From Myxococcaceae bacterium (GTDB taxonomy: Bacteria; Myxococcota; Myxococcia; Myxococcales; Myxococcaceae), in assembly GCA_016793095.1 (NCBI GenBank), contig JAEUJQ010000035.1:124001-188000 (forward strand): a stretch of 64,000 nt of DNA. Reading direction: 5' to 3'. Position 1 is the first letter of the stretch. The number at the start of each line of letters is the position of its first letter. The notes under the pieces were generated by a model. The model saw only the letters and a list, made by a program, of their open reading frames with translations. It made no database searches and had not been told where the DNA came from. A program made the position numbers and the translations under genes. Positions 48,266-55,429 of the stretch are shown in pieces.

Positions 48266-50898
48266 TGTCGGACACAGCGAGCGAGACACCTCCGGCGAAA
48301 GGAAAGCTGGTGCTGGTCGACGTGCCGAAGGCGAGATGGTGGAAGGTGCCGTTCAAGCTGCTCGGGTGGCTCACCCTCACGGGCCTCACCGCGGCGGTGA
48401 TGGGGTACGGCTTCGTGGTGTGGAAGTACTCTGACGGGCTGCCGAGCTTCCCGAAGCCAGAGGAGTACCGGCCGCCGATCCTCTCCGAGGTCTACACCCA
48501 GGACGCGGTGCTGGCCGGCGAGTTCTACAACGAGCGCCGCAAGGTGGTGCCCTACGAGCGCATTCCCAAGCGCCTCGTACAGGCCTTCATCGCTGCGGAG
48601 GACGCCGACTTCTTCGATCACTTCGGCATCGACGTGTTCGGCACCACGCGCGCGGTCTTCAAGACGGTGACGAAGAAGCTCACCGGCTCGGGCAAGGTGC
48701 AGGGCGGCTCGACGCTGACGCAGCAGACTGCGAAGGCCGTGCTCATCTCGACCGAGGGCTACAAGGAGTCCACGGCCAAGACGATCAAGCGGAAGATCCG
48801 TGAGGCGCTGCTCGCGCGCCGGCTCGAGAACGAGCTGACGAAGGAGCAGATCCTCTACCTGTACCTGAACAACGTGTACCTCGGGCACCACAGCTACGGG
48901 GTGCAGTCGGCGGCCGAGAACTACTTCCGCAAGGACGTGAAGGATCTGTCGCTCGCCGAGATGGCGCTGCTCGCGGGGCTGCCGCAGGCGCCGTCGGCGT
49001 TCTCACCGTTCACCCAGCCCGAGAAGGCGAGGAAGCGGCGGCAGTACGTGCTCGGGCAGATGCTCCAGAAGGGCATGATCACGAAGGTGGAGCACGACGA
49101 GGCTTCGAAGGTCGAGGTGAGCGTGTACGACGTGGAGGACGTGTTCCACGAGTTCGCGCCCTACTTCACCGAGGAGGTGCGGCGTGACGTGGTGACCCGC
49201 TTCGGGAACGCGAGCCTGCTCAACGAGGGCCTCAAGGTCTTCACCACGATGGACTCGGAGAAGCAGCGCGCGGCGCAGGACTCGGTGCTGTGGGGGCTGC
49301 TCGCGGTGGACAAGCGCCAGGGTTTCCGGGGCGCGCTGGGGAACCTCGCGACCGAGAAGGAGCGCAAGGCGTTCCTGGACAAGGCGACGAAGGCGATGGG
49401 CGACGAGGAGATCACGCCCGGGCGCTACTACGTCGGCCTCGTCACGAAGCTCGACGACAAGGGCGCGTGGGCCGAGGTGCTCATCGGGACGAAGACGGCG
49501 CGGCTGCCGGCGCTCGGGCTGAGGTGGGCGCGGGCGCTCAACGCCGAGCAGTACTACCCGAACGTGCTCATCAACTCGGTGAAGGCTGCGCTGAAGGAGA
49601 ACGACCTCGTCGTGGTGCGCGCGGTCGCCGACGTGAAGGGCCTCACGGACGACGGCGAGACGCGCAACGACCAGATGGCGAAGGAGGTGCCGACCGATCT
49701 GCCGCTGGTGCGCCTCGAGCAGGAGCCGGAGCTGCAGTCGGCGCTGGTGAGCATCGACCCGCAGCGCCAGTACCTGGTGGCGATGGTGGGGGGCTACGAC
49801 TTCGACGCGAACGAGTTCAACCGCGCGTTCCAGGCGTGCCGGCAGCCGGGCTCGTCGTTCAAGCCGATCGTGTACGCGACGGCCTTCGACAAGCTGGGCT
49901 GGACGCAGGGCACGGTGCTGGTGGACAGCCCGATCGTCTACGACGACCCCGAGAACCAGAACCGCTGGAAGCCCGAGAACTACGACGAGGACTTCAAGGG
50001 CGAGGTGCTGATCCGCACGGCGCTGGTGAACTCGATGAACCTGCCGGCCATCAAGACGTTCATCGAGATCGCGCGGAAGCTGGGGGCAAAGAACGAGAAG
50101 GTGGGCATCGAGGCGTTCGCGGCGTTCATCCGCACGCTGGGCGTGTCGGATCACGCGGACACGAACGATGACAAGATCGCCGACTCGCCGGTGAACCACA
50201 ACTACTCGACGGCGCTCGGCTCGACGTGCCTGTTCCCCATCGAGCTGGTGAACATGTACGCGAGCATCAACCGGCTGGGCGTGAAGAAGCCGACGCACTT
50301 CGTGCGGAAGATCGAAGATCGGTTCGGCCGCACGGTGGAGGATCACACCGCGTGGGACGATCCGTGGGCCTCGCTGCAGGACCGGGTGGCGGCGGGCTTC
50401 GCGCGGCTGCAGGAGCCGGGGGAGCAGGTCTTCACGCCCGAGACGGCGTTCCTGGTGACGGACCTGATGCGGGGCGTGGTGCGGGAAGGCACGGGGGCGG
50501 CGGCCTCGCGGCTGGGCAAGCCGGCGGCGGGGAAGACGGGCACGACGAATGACTCCTTCGACGCGTGGTTCACCGCGTTCACGAGGGATCTCGTGACGAC
50601 CGCGTGGGTCGGGTACGACCTGAACAAGCACCCGCTCGGCCGCTACGAAACGGGGGGCCGCGCCGCGCTGCCCATCTGGCTCGCGTACATGATGCGGGCC
50701 CTGCAGGGGCGCAACCAGCCCGAGTTCGAGCCGCCGCCGCACCTCGACCTCGTGCGCCGCCGGGTGGACAAGAAGACGGGGAAGCTCGCGACAGGCAGAG
50801 GGACGATCGATCTGTGGTTCAAGCGCGGGACGGAGCCTGAAGACACCGAGCCCGAGGCCGGCGCCATCGGGACGGATCAGTTCATGATGACGCCGTGA
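48265..50898 (+). CDS. Class A penicillin-binding protein (PBP1a-like)
   Basis: 877 residues. A cytoplasmic tail of about 35 residues is followed by one transmembrane helix (LLGWLTLTGLTAAVMGYGFVV). The GT51 glycosyltransferase domain shows IAAEDADFFDHFGID (catalytic Glu), GGSTLTQQTAK and EILYLYLNNVYLG-like QILYLYLNNVYLG. The transpeptidase domain has GSSFKPI (SxxK), NSMN (SxN) and GKTGTT (KTG). It polymerises and cross-links peptidoglycan. Translation is coupled to the pseudouridine synthase gene. It is the last ordinary gene before the accessory region. Confidence 0.95.
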   Translation: MSDTASETPPAKGKLVLVDVPKARWWKVPFKLLGWLTLTGLTAAVMGYGFVVWKYSDGLPSFPKPEEYRPPILSEVYTQDAVLAGEFYNERRKVVPYERIPKRLVQAFIAAEDADFFDHFGIDVFGTTRAVFKTVTKKLTGSGKVQGGSTLTQQTAKAVLISTEGYKESTAKTIKRKIREALLARRLENELTKEQILYLYLNNVYLGHHSYGVQSAAENYFRKDVKDLSLAEMALLAGLPQAPSAFSPFTQPEKARKRRQYVLGQMLQKGMITKVEHDEASKVEVSVYDVEDVFHEFAPYFTEEVRRDVVTRFGNASLLNEGLKVFTTMDSEKQRAAQDSVLWGLLAVDKRQGFRGALGNLATEKERKAFLDKATKAMGDEEITPGRYYVGLVTKLDDKGAWAEVLIGTKTARLPALGLRWARALNAEQYYPNVLINSVKAALKENDLVVVRAVADVKGLTDDGETRNDQMAKEVPTDLPLVRLEQEPELQSALVSIDPQRQYLVAMVGGYDFDANEFNRAFQACRQPGSSFKPIVYATAFDKLGWTQGTVLVDSPIVYDDPENQNRWKPENYDEDFKGEVLIRTALVNSMNLPAIKTFIEIARKLGAKNEKVGIEAFAAFIRTLGVSDHADTNDDKIADSPVNHNYSTALGSTCLFPIELVNMYASINRLGVKKPTHFVRKIEDRFGRTVEDHTAWDDPWASLQDRVAAGFARLQEPGEQVFTPETAFLVTDLMRGVVREGTGAAASRLGKPAAGKTGTTNDSFDAWFTAFTRDLVTTAWVGYDLNKHPLGRYETGGRAALPIWLAYMMRALQGRNQPEFEPPPHLDLVRRRVDKKTGKLATGRGTIDLWFKRGTEPEDTEPEAGAIGTDQFMMTP

Positions 50899-51502
50899 CG
50901 TCGTGACGGGAACCCACGGGTGAACCAGTGATCCTCCTCGTTCTCTCGATGCTGCTCGAGGCACAGCTGCCCTCGAACGTCGTCGGTCGGTTTGAGCTGA
51001 ATCGAACGTCGCTGAGTCAGATCGCAAGCGCGTGCGGGGTCACGCGAAAGGCTGCCGTTCGCGAGCACGGGGAAGCGGGCGCGGAGCTCTTCCAGTCACC
51101 GCCATCAGTCTCTTCGAAGCGGGCAATCCGCTGTGTCGCAAGGCATTACCTTGCCACCTCGAAGACGCGCTGCTGAGCGGCGCGCTTGAGGAATGCCCCT
51201 CGAGGACAGTGGGACTGTCTGACGCTGAGCTGCGATCGGGCCGGATCTCGAGGACCTCGACAGCAGAGAGAAGAACAGTTGATCGGAGGGAGATCACGGT
51301 TCGGGGCTTCGAGGCAGTCGTGCATCTCACCGGCCGTCGCACAGGGCGCTGCAGCGAGGTCACGTTCTTCTGTTTGACGGAAGTCGTTCGAGACTGACAG
51401 TGAGGCTTTGCGCATGGCGATGGGTGACATGGTTCGTTGCGTGCCCCTCGCGTCACGTCGGTGGTGACGACGTGGTCGATGCGCCGGGCGTAGCGGGTGA
51501 GC
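50899..51502 (+). other. Gene-poor stretch, possibly decayed
   Basis: No convincing gene in about 600 bases. The first frame, GTG at 50928 to 51176, starts like a short secreted protein (MILLVLSMLLEAQLPSNVVG) but quickly loses any coding look; it could be a frameshifted remnant. Other frames are rich in Ser/Arg/Pro and appear to be by-products of composition. The bases are less GC-rich than the neighbouring genes, as expected for old accessory DNA. Confidence 0.4.
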
Positions 51503-51763
51503 TCAGGCATGGGCGTCCTCGCTGACTGGCAGCGCCGGGCTGACCTGCTCGGCGTGCACCGAGGAGATCTCGCGGACCCACCCGACGCCGGACACCGCGA
51601 AGAGCGCGCGAAACGCCTGGGTCGCGAGCACGATGGCCATCGGCTCGGACCGCGCTTCGCCAGTCCATGTCCACTGATAGCGCTTCGGCTCCTCGGACCT
51701 CGACAGCGCCCAGGTGGGCTCGGTGAAGTGGATTCGAACGGTCCAGGTCCGCATGGTCGTCAC
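51503..51763 (-). CDS. Small hypothetical protein
   Basis: 86 residues from GTG 51763 (or 83 from ATG 51754). The sequence looks protein-like (RTWTVRIHFTEPTWALSRSE, YQWTWTGEARSEPMAIVLAT), with many aromatic residues and no signal. A second frame begins at 51510 (MPELTRYARRIDHVV), overlapping the stop, but its later part is not protein-like, so it may be a truncated second gene. It lies outside the island, just left of the attachment repeat. No family known. Confidence 0.45.
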   Translation of the reverse strand: MTTMRTWTVRIHFTEPTWALSRSEEPKRYQWTWTGEARSEPMAIVLATQAFRALFAVSGVGWVREISSVHAEQVSPALPVSEDAHA

Positions 51764-51933
51764 CGTCGTGCAGCCGCTGAGCCAACGAGGGAGGGCATCG
51801 GTCGTCCTTTCACGCAGAGGAACGTACGTGCCAGAGCCTGGCTGACAGGTCGGACGAGTCGGGTCACATCACGCCAGCGCCTCGGAACCGGAGCGGCTCC
51901 ACTCGACGCTCGACCCCGGGCCCACGAAAACCG

Positions 51934-51977
51934 AAGGCCCTGACCCGCTCCGGTTTCCCGAAACGAATCAGGGCCTT
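51934..51977. terminator. Hairpin next to the left attachment repeat
   Basis: A 10-bp perfect stem joins 51934-51943 with 51968-51977. It ends six bases before the attachment repeat. On the minus strand it is followed by TTTT, so it could stop transcripts leaving the island leftwards. A comparable hairpin stands at the same place next to the right repeat. Confidence 0.5.
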
Positions 51978-51983
51978 TCATCA

Positions 51984-52003
51984 GTCGGGGAGACAGGATT
52001 TGA
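51984..52003 (+). repeat. attL: 20-bp copy of the tRNA-Pro 3' end
   Basis: Reads gtcggggagacaggatttga and is identical to 60506-60525. Only this short end of the tRNA is duplicated; the rest of the sequence here has no tRNA likeness. Confidence 0.85.
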
Positions 52004-52132
52004 CGGGTCGAAACGGGTTCCTCTAACGAGGCGACGGCACACGGTTTTCGTCGCAACCCCCGGTTCTTCCGGTCGAATCCCCTCCCCGGCGTGTCCCCGG
52101 CAGTCCCCTCGATTCCGCCCGAATCCTCCTCG

Positions 52133-52156
52133 GTCGTGGAAAGCGTCGTGGAAACG
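52133..52156 (+). repeat. Left copy of a 24-bp terminal direct repeat
   Basis: Identical to 60401-60424 and in the same direction. It contains gtcgtggaaa twice. The right copy codes for the last residues of the integrase (EVVESVVET), so the left copy is either a remnant of another integrase end or a recombinase accessory site. Confidence 0.6.
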
Positions 52157-52161
52157 TCAGA

Positions 52162-52178
52162 CTTGATAAAACATCAAG
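52162..52178. promoter_or_regulatory. Inverted repeat, likely TA operator/promoter
   Basis: The sequence cttgat-aaaac-atcaag is a perfect 6-bp inverted repeat. It overlaps ttgata (52163-52168), a fair -35 box; 17 bases on is a weak taccct at -10. Transcription would start close to the GTG of the toxin gene. The antitoxin of such pairs normally binds a palindrome at this place. Confidence 0.5.
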
Positions 52179-52197
52179 TTCGCCTTACCCTTCTCAT

Positions 52198-52455
52198 GTG
52201 ACCGCCGCAGAGGCGCTGAAGCATGTTCGAGGGTATGCGGCGGCTGGAAGGTACTTCGTGTCGCAGCATGCCCGGCAGCGGATGCAGGAGCGTGGCGTTC
52301 GAGAAAGTGACCTGCGGAATGCCCTGGTGAACGCACGTTCGTGTGCTCCCCAGAAGGACGACAAGTGGAAGGTCGAGGGGAGCGACCTCGATGGAGATGA
52401 CCTCACGGTGGTCGTGGTCATCGACGACGGCCTGTTGGTGGTGACCCTCTTCTAG
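52198..52455 (+). CDS. DUF4258-family toxin of a type II TA pair
   Basis: 85 residues from GTG. The DUF4258 pattern is clear: FVSQHARQRMQERGVRESDL, a basic middle (RSCAPQKDDKWKVEG), and the end LTVVVVIDDGLLVVTLF. Members have a small RelE/BrnT-like fold and are often paired with an MqsA-type antitoxin, as here 9 bp downstream. No ribosome site is visible; the promoter position suggests a leaderless or nearly leaderless message. The pair probably stabilises the island. Confidence 0.75.
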   Translation: MTAAEALKHVRGYAAAGRYFVSQHARQRMQERGVRESDLRNALVNARSCAPQKDDKWKVEGSDLDGDDLTVVVVIDDGLLVVTLF

Positions 52456-52464
52456 GAGTGAAGG

Positions 52465-52941
52465 ATGAAGTGCGAACGGTGCAAGACGGGGAAGCTGGAG
52501 AAGACGGTCGCTCCCGACTCGGTCGAAGTCGGGAAGCACGTGTTCACCGCCAAGCTGCCGGCGCTCAAGTGCCGGGAGTGCAGCGAGGTCTACTTCGACG
52601 GCCCTTCGCTGGAGCGCTTCGAACTCCGAGCCGCCGTCGAACTGGCCAGGGCTGGCGAGGCTTCCGGCGAGGTCATGCGGTTCATGCGAAAGGCCGCTGG
52701 CCTGCGGGCGCTGGAACTCGCCGAGCTCCTCTCTGTGACGCCGGAGACCGTGTCTCGCTGGGAGACTGGTAACCAGCCGATGGAGCATCGTGCCATGGCC
52801 GTGATGGGCGCTCTGGTGGTCGAGCGCTTTGAGGGAAGAACGTCGACCCTCGACAACCTGAAGGCGCTGAGGCGACCCAGGAAGCTCGGGCGGAAGGTCG
52901 AGCTGTCCCTCGCCGACCTGAGTGCCTCTCAGGTGCCCTGA
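52465..52941 (+). CDS. MqsA/YgiT-type antitoxin, zinc-finger and HTH
   Basis: 158 residues. The N-terminal zinc finger uses CERC (3-6) and CREC (37-40). From about residue 70 there is an XRE-type helix-turn-helix (LRALELAELLSVTPETVSRWETGNQPM). It neutralises the toxin and represses the pair through the upstream inverted repeat, by analogy with MqsA. A C-terminal extension (KLGRKVELSLADLSASQVP) is a little longer than in E. coli MqsA. GGAG lies before the start. Confidence 0.8.
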   Translation: MKCERCKTGKLEKTVAPDSVEVGKHVFTAKLPALKCRECSEVYFDGPSLERFELRAAVELARAGEASGEVMRFMRKAAGLRALELAELLSVTPETVSRWETGNQPMEHRAMAVMGALVVERFEGRTSTLDNLKALRRPRKLGRKVELSLADLSASQVP

Positions 52942-53019
52942 GCGAAGGTCGCTCCTGGTTCCTGCTGGTCCAACGAGCACTCACGAGCAGACCGAACGCC
53001 ACGGATGTAGAACCGTCGC

Positions 53020-53661
53020 ATGGGTGCACTCTCTCTGCTGAAACCGAGTGTCGAGCATGAACGCTGCGAGCACCCTCGATGCGTCGAGGTGCGTCGCTTG
53101 GCAGAGGTCGCCTGCCAAGTGTGCGGCAGGCCGAACGGCTACGGCGTGGCCATCTACCCGTACCGCAAGCGGCTCGGTCACGCTGGCTGCATCGATGCCG
53201 CCCACGAAAACGCCCTTCACGCCTTCATCAAGGACCTCGCTGAGCTCGCCGTCGACCAATTCAGGAAGGGTCACTTCCCTCCCCCGATGCGGCTTGCCGG
53301 ACCATCCGAGGAGGGCGGAGCCTGCCGTCACCGGTGCAAGCATGCCGAATGCGCCGAACACCGGAAGCTCGCCTCAACGCCGTGCTTCAAGTGCATCAAG
53401 CCTCTCGGCTACCGACGAGCCCACGTGTTCCGACGTGAGGGCTACGCTCACGCCAGCTGCGTCAACCAGCCTGAGGACAAGGCTCCTGTGTCGAAGGTCG
53501 AGCGAAGTCGGACGCCCGCAGCCGGAAGCCAGCGGGCGCACACGATGATGCTGCCCGAGTTCGACATCGACGTGACCATCCCCGTGAACAGCCGCAAACT
53601 CCCCGGCGCTGCGTATCGGGCGACAGCGCAGATCGGCGGCTCGTCGTCAGCCAAGCGCTGA
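53020..53661 (+). CDS. Protein with duplicated Cys/His zinc-binding unit
   Basis: 213 residues, not recognised. It contains two copies of C-x-H-x2-C-x10-C-x2-C-x18-H-x2-C. First copy: C16, H18, C21, C32, C35, H54, C57. Second copy: C106, H108, C111, C122, C125, H144, C147. Each ligand is exactly 90 residues later in the second copy, so it is a tandem duplication that kept its metal sites. Around the ligands other residues are kept too (EVRRLA/EHRKLA, CQVC/CFKC, GHAGC/AHASC). The C-terminal 60 residues are plain. GTG/ATG: start at 53020 is ATG. Could be a nucleic-acid or protein binder of the island. Confidence 0.65.
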   Translation: MGALSLLKPSVEHERCEHPRCVEVRRLAEVACQVCGRPNGYGVAIYPYRKRLGHAGCIDAAHENALHAFIKDLAELAVDQFRKGHFPPPMRLAGPSEEGGACRHRCKHAECAEHRKLASTPCFKCIKPLGYRRAHVFRREGYAHASCVNQPEDKAPVSKVERSRTPAAGSQRAHTMMLPEFDIDVTIPVNSRKLPGAAYRATAQIGGSSSAKR

Positions 53662-53747
53662 GGGCATCGCCTGCAGCGGGAAGGGCTCTCTCCACCCCGG
53701 GTAGTCCAACTGCACGCCCATGTGACGCCTAGTACCCATGCGGACTA

Positions 53748-53764
53748 TTCGTCACTCTGACGAA
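53748..53764. promoter_or_regulatory. Inverted repeat upstream of the XRE gene
   Basis: Perfect 7-bp inverted repeat ttcgtca-ctc-tgacgaa, 13 bases before the XRE start. Controller proteins of methyltransferase operons bind such palindromes at their own promoter, so it is a likely autoregulatory operator for the whole operon. Confidence 0.55.
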
Positions 53765-53777
53765 ACGTCAATATGGT

Positions 53778-54143
53778 ATGACGGCAGCGACCATGGTCAC
53801 CACCCGCAATTCTCCAGCACCGATGGAAGTGGTGGCCGTGAACGTCCGGCGTCTTCGGCTGGCCGCCAAGCTGACCCAGGCGCAACTTGCCGAACGTGCG
53901 GGGCTGGACCGCACGTTCGTGTCGCTCTGCGAGCGCTGCCACAGAAACGTGACGGTCCAGAGTCTCTTCGCTCTTGCGTCAGGGCTTGGGTGTGACCCCC
54001 AGCAACTCGTGGCCGCTCCTAGTGCTGGCGGTGCGGTGCATAGGCCAGAGGACGCCCGAGCGAATGCTCAGGCACGAGTTCAACGCCTCGGGGCGTCACG
54101 TTCCTCGCCCGGCTCTCGCCAACGCAATGGTGTCCGGCGATGA
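53778..54143 (+). CDS. XRE-family regulator (controller-like)
   Basis: 121 residues; the helix-turn-helix is at about residues 20-75 (NVRRLRLAAKLTQAQLAERA, DRTFVSLCER, VQSLFALASGLGCDPQQLV). This form resembles the C (controller) proteins of restriction-modification systems. ATGs at 53778, 53793 and 53823 are all in frame. The C-terminal 45 residues are Arg/Ala/Ser-rich and unlike the usual short family members, perhaps due to read-through of an altered end. It overlaps the methyltransferase start by 4 bp, tying it to the operon. Confidence 0.75.
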   Translation: MTAATMVTTRNSPAPMEVVAVNVRRLRLAAKLTQAQLAERAGLDRTFVSLCERCHRNVTVQSLFALASGLGCDPQQLVAAPSAGGAVHRPEDARANAQARVQRLGASRSSPGSRQRNGVRR

Positions 54144-55429
54144 AGAGCTACGGGCCATATGTGAATAAGCTGGAGTCGCTGGCGAGCGGACTCTTCGACG
54201 GGTCCACCACGCTCTCGAAGCGACAGTTCAGCCGCACGCTCAACGGAGAGGCGAGCAAGGAATTGCGTGCCTTGGTGCCGCTGGAGGATCGGCGGGACTC
54301 AGGAGCATTCTTCACACCGTCGCCAATGGGTCGGAAGCTCATCAAGCACCTCAGCCCTTGGCACGGTGCACCAGTCTTCTTTGACCCCGCATGCGGCGCA
54401 GGAGACCTTCTTGTCGCTGTGGCTGACCAATTGCCCATTGCGGCCAGTCTTCAAGACACCCTGGAACTTTGGGGACCGCTTCTGTGCGGCTGGGACATTC
54501 ACGAGGAGTTCGTCCGAGCAGCACGAGCGAGAGTGATCATCGCTGCCGCTTGTCGGTGCCCCAAGGTAACCCGGACCCGGTCGAAGCCGGCCGCTCTCCT
54601 CCCGAACATCAGGAAGCGAAATGCGCTCACGAGTCTCAGGTTCGGGCCCGAGTACTCCCACATGCTCACCAACCCCCCATTCACCGCTCGCCTCGCTCCG
54701 AAGGGCTGCACCTGGGCGCAAGGCAGCGTCTCAGCAGCTGCGGTTTTCGTAGCCGAGGCCCTGCAGCACGGGCCGAAGGGAGCCCAGGTCCTTGCTGTAC
54801 TCCCCGACGTCCTAAGGACAGGACCTAGATACTCTGCTTGGCGAGAGCACGTTCAGGCCACCGCATCAGTGCGCTCGGTTGATGCGATCGGACGATTCGA
54901 CGATTGGACCGACATTGACGTCTTTCACCTCGGCCTTGAACTCGGTGGCAAATCGTCAGGGCCTCAGGCTGTCTGGGTCCAGGGTCACACCGAGGCGAGG
55001 CTCGACGACGTCGTCGATGTCTCGGTGGGCGCCGTTGTTCCTCATCGGCATCCCAAGCGAGGGGCTGTTCAGCGATACCTGACGACGGACGAAATGCCTC
55101 GGTGGGCTTTGGTGTCCGCATCCAAGTTGCCGACCCGGCGCTTCGCCGGTCGGCTCGTCAACCCACCGTTTGTGGCGGTTCGGCGGATGTCGAGGCCAGA
55201 GGACTCTCCACGGGCGGTGGCGACTATCGTCCGTGGCCGAGAGCCCGTGGCGGTCGAGAACCACGTGATAGTTCTGGTGCCGCACGAACAGACGCTCAAG
55301 GCGTGCGAGCAAGTCGTTGCCCGACTGCGCCTTCCCGGTACTACCGACTGGCTGCTTCGCACCAACCGATGCCGTCATCTGACGTCATCCGCACTCGCAT
55401 CGATCCCTTGGAGCGAGAATGGCAACTAG
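54140..55429 (+). CDS. N6-adenine-type DNA methyltransferase
   Basis: 429 residues. Motif I is FFDPACGAGDLLVA (about residues 79-92) and motif IV is TNPPFTAR (about 176), so it is an N6-adenine methyltransferase of the gamma/Type I-like order. The N-terminus has RDSGAFFTPSPMGRKLIKHL, the typical cofactor-side motif X. A target-recognition part of about 200 residues follows. No endonuclease domain is fused. It overlaps the XRE gene (4 bp) and the GHKL gene (11 bp). Confidence 0.85.
   Translation: MKSYGPYVNKLESLASGLFDGSTTLSKRQFSRTLNGEASKELRALVPLEDRRDSGAFFTPSPMGRKLIKHLSPWHGAPVFFDPACGAGDLLVAVADQLPIAASLQDTLELWGPLLCGWDIHEEFVRAARARVIIAAACRCPKVTRTRSKPAALLPNIRKRNALTSLRFGPEYSHMLTNPPFTARLAPKGCTWAQGSVSAAAVFVAEALQHGPKGAQVLAVLPDVLRTGPRYSAWREHVQATASVRSVDAIGRFDDWTDIDVFHLGLELGGKSSGPQAVWVQGHTEARLDDVVDVSVGAVVPHRHPKRGAVQRYLTTDEMPRWALVSASKLPTRRFAGRLVNPPFVAVRRMSRPEDSPRAVATIVRGREPVAVENHVIVLVPHEQTLKACEQVVARLRLPGTTDWLLRTNRCRHLTSSALASIPWSENGN

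Noticed and set aside
51040-51510. A 156-residue minus-strand frame after the small hypothetical gene
   Set aside because: The first 25 residues look plausible, but the rest is Ser/Arg/Pro-rich without structure and conflicts with other frames. Possible remnant only.
51984-52060. A second tRNA gene at the left island end
   Set aside because: Only 20 bases match the tRNA 3' end; no cloverleaf can be drawn with the following sequence. It is an attachment repeat.
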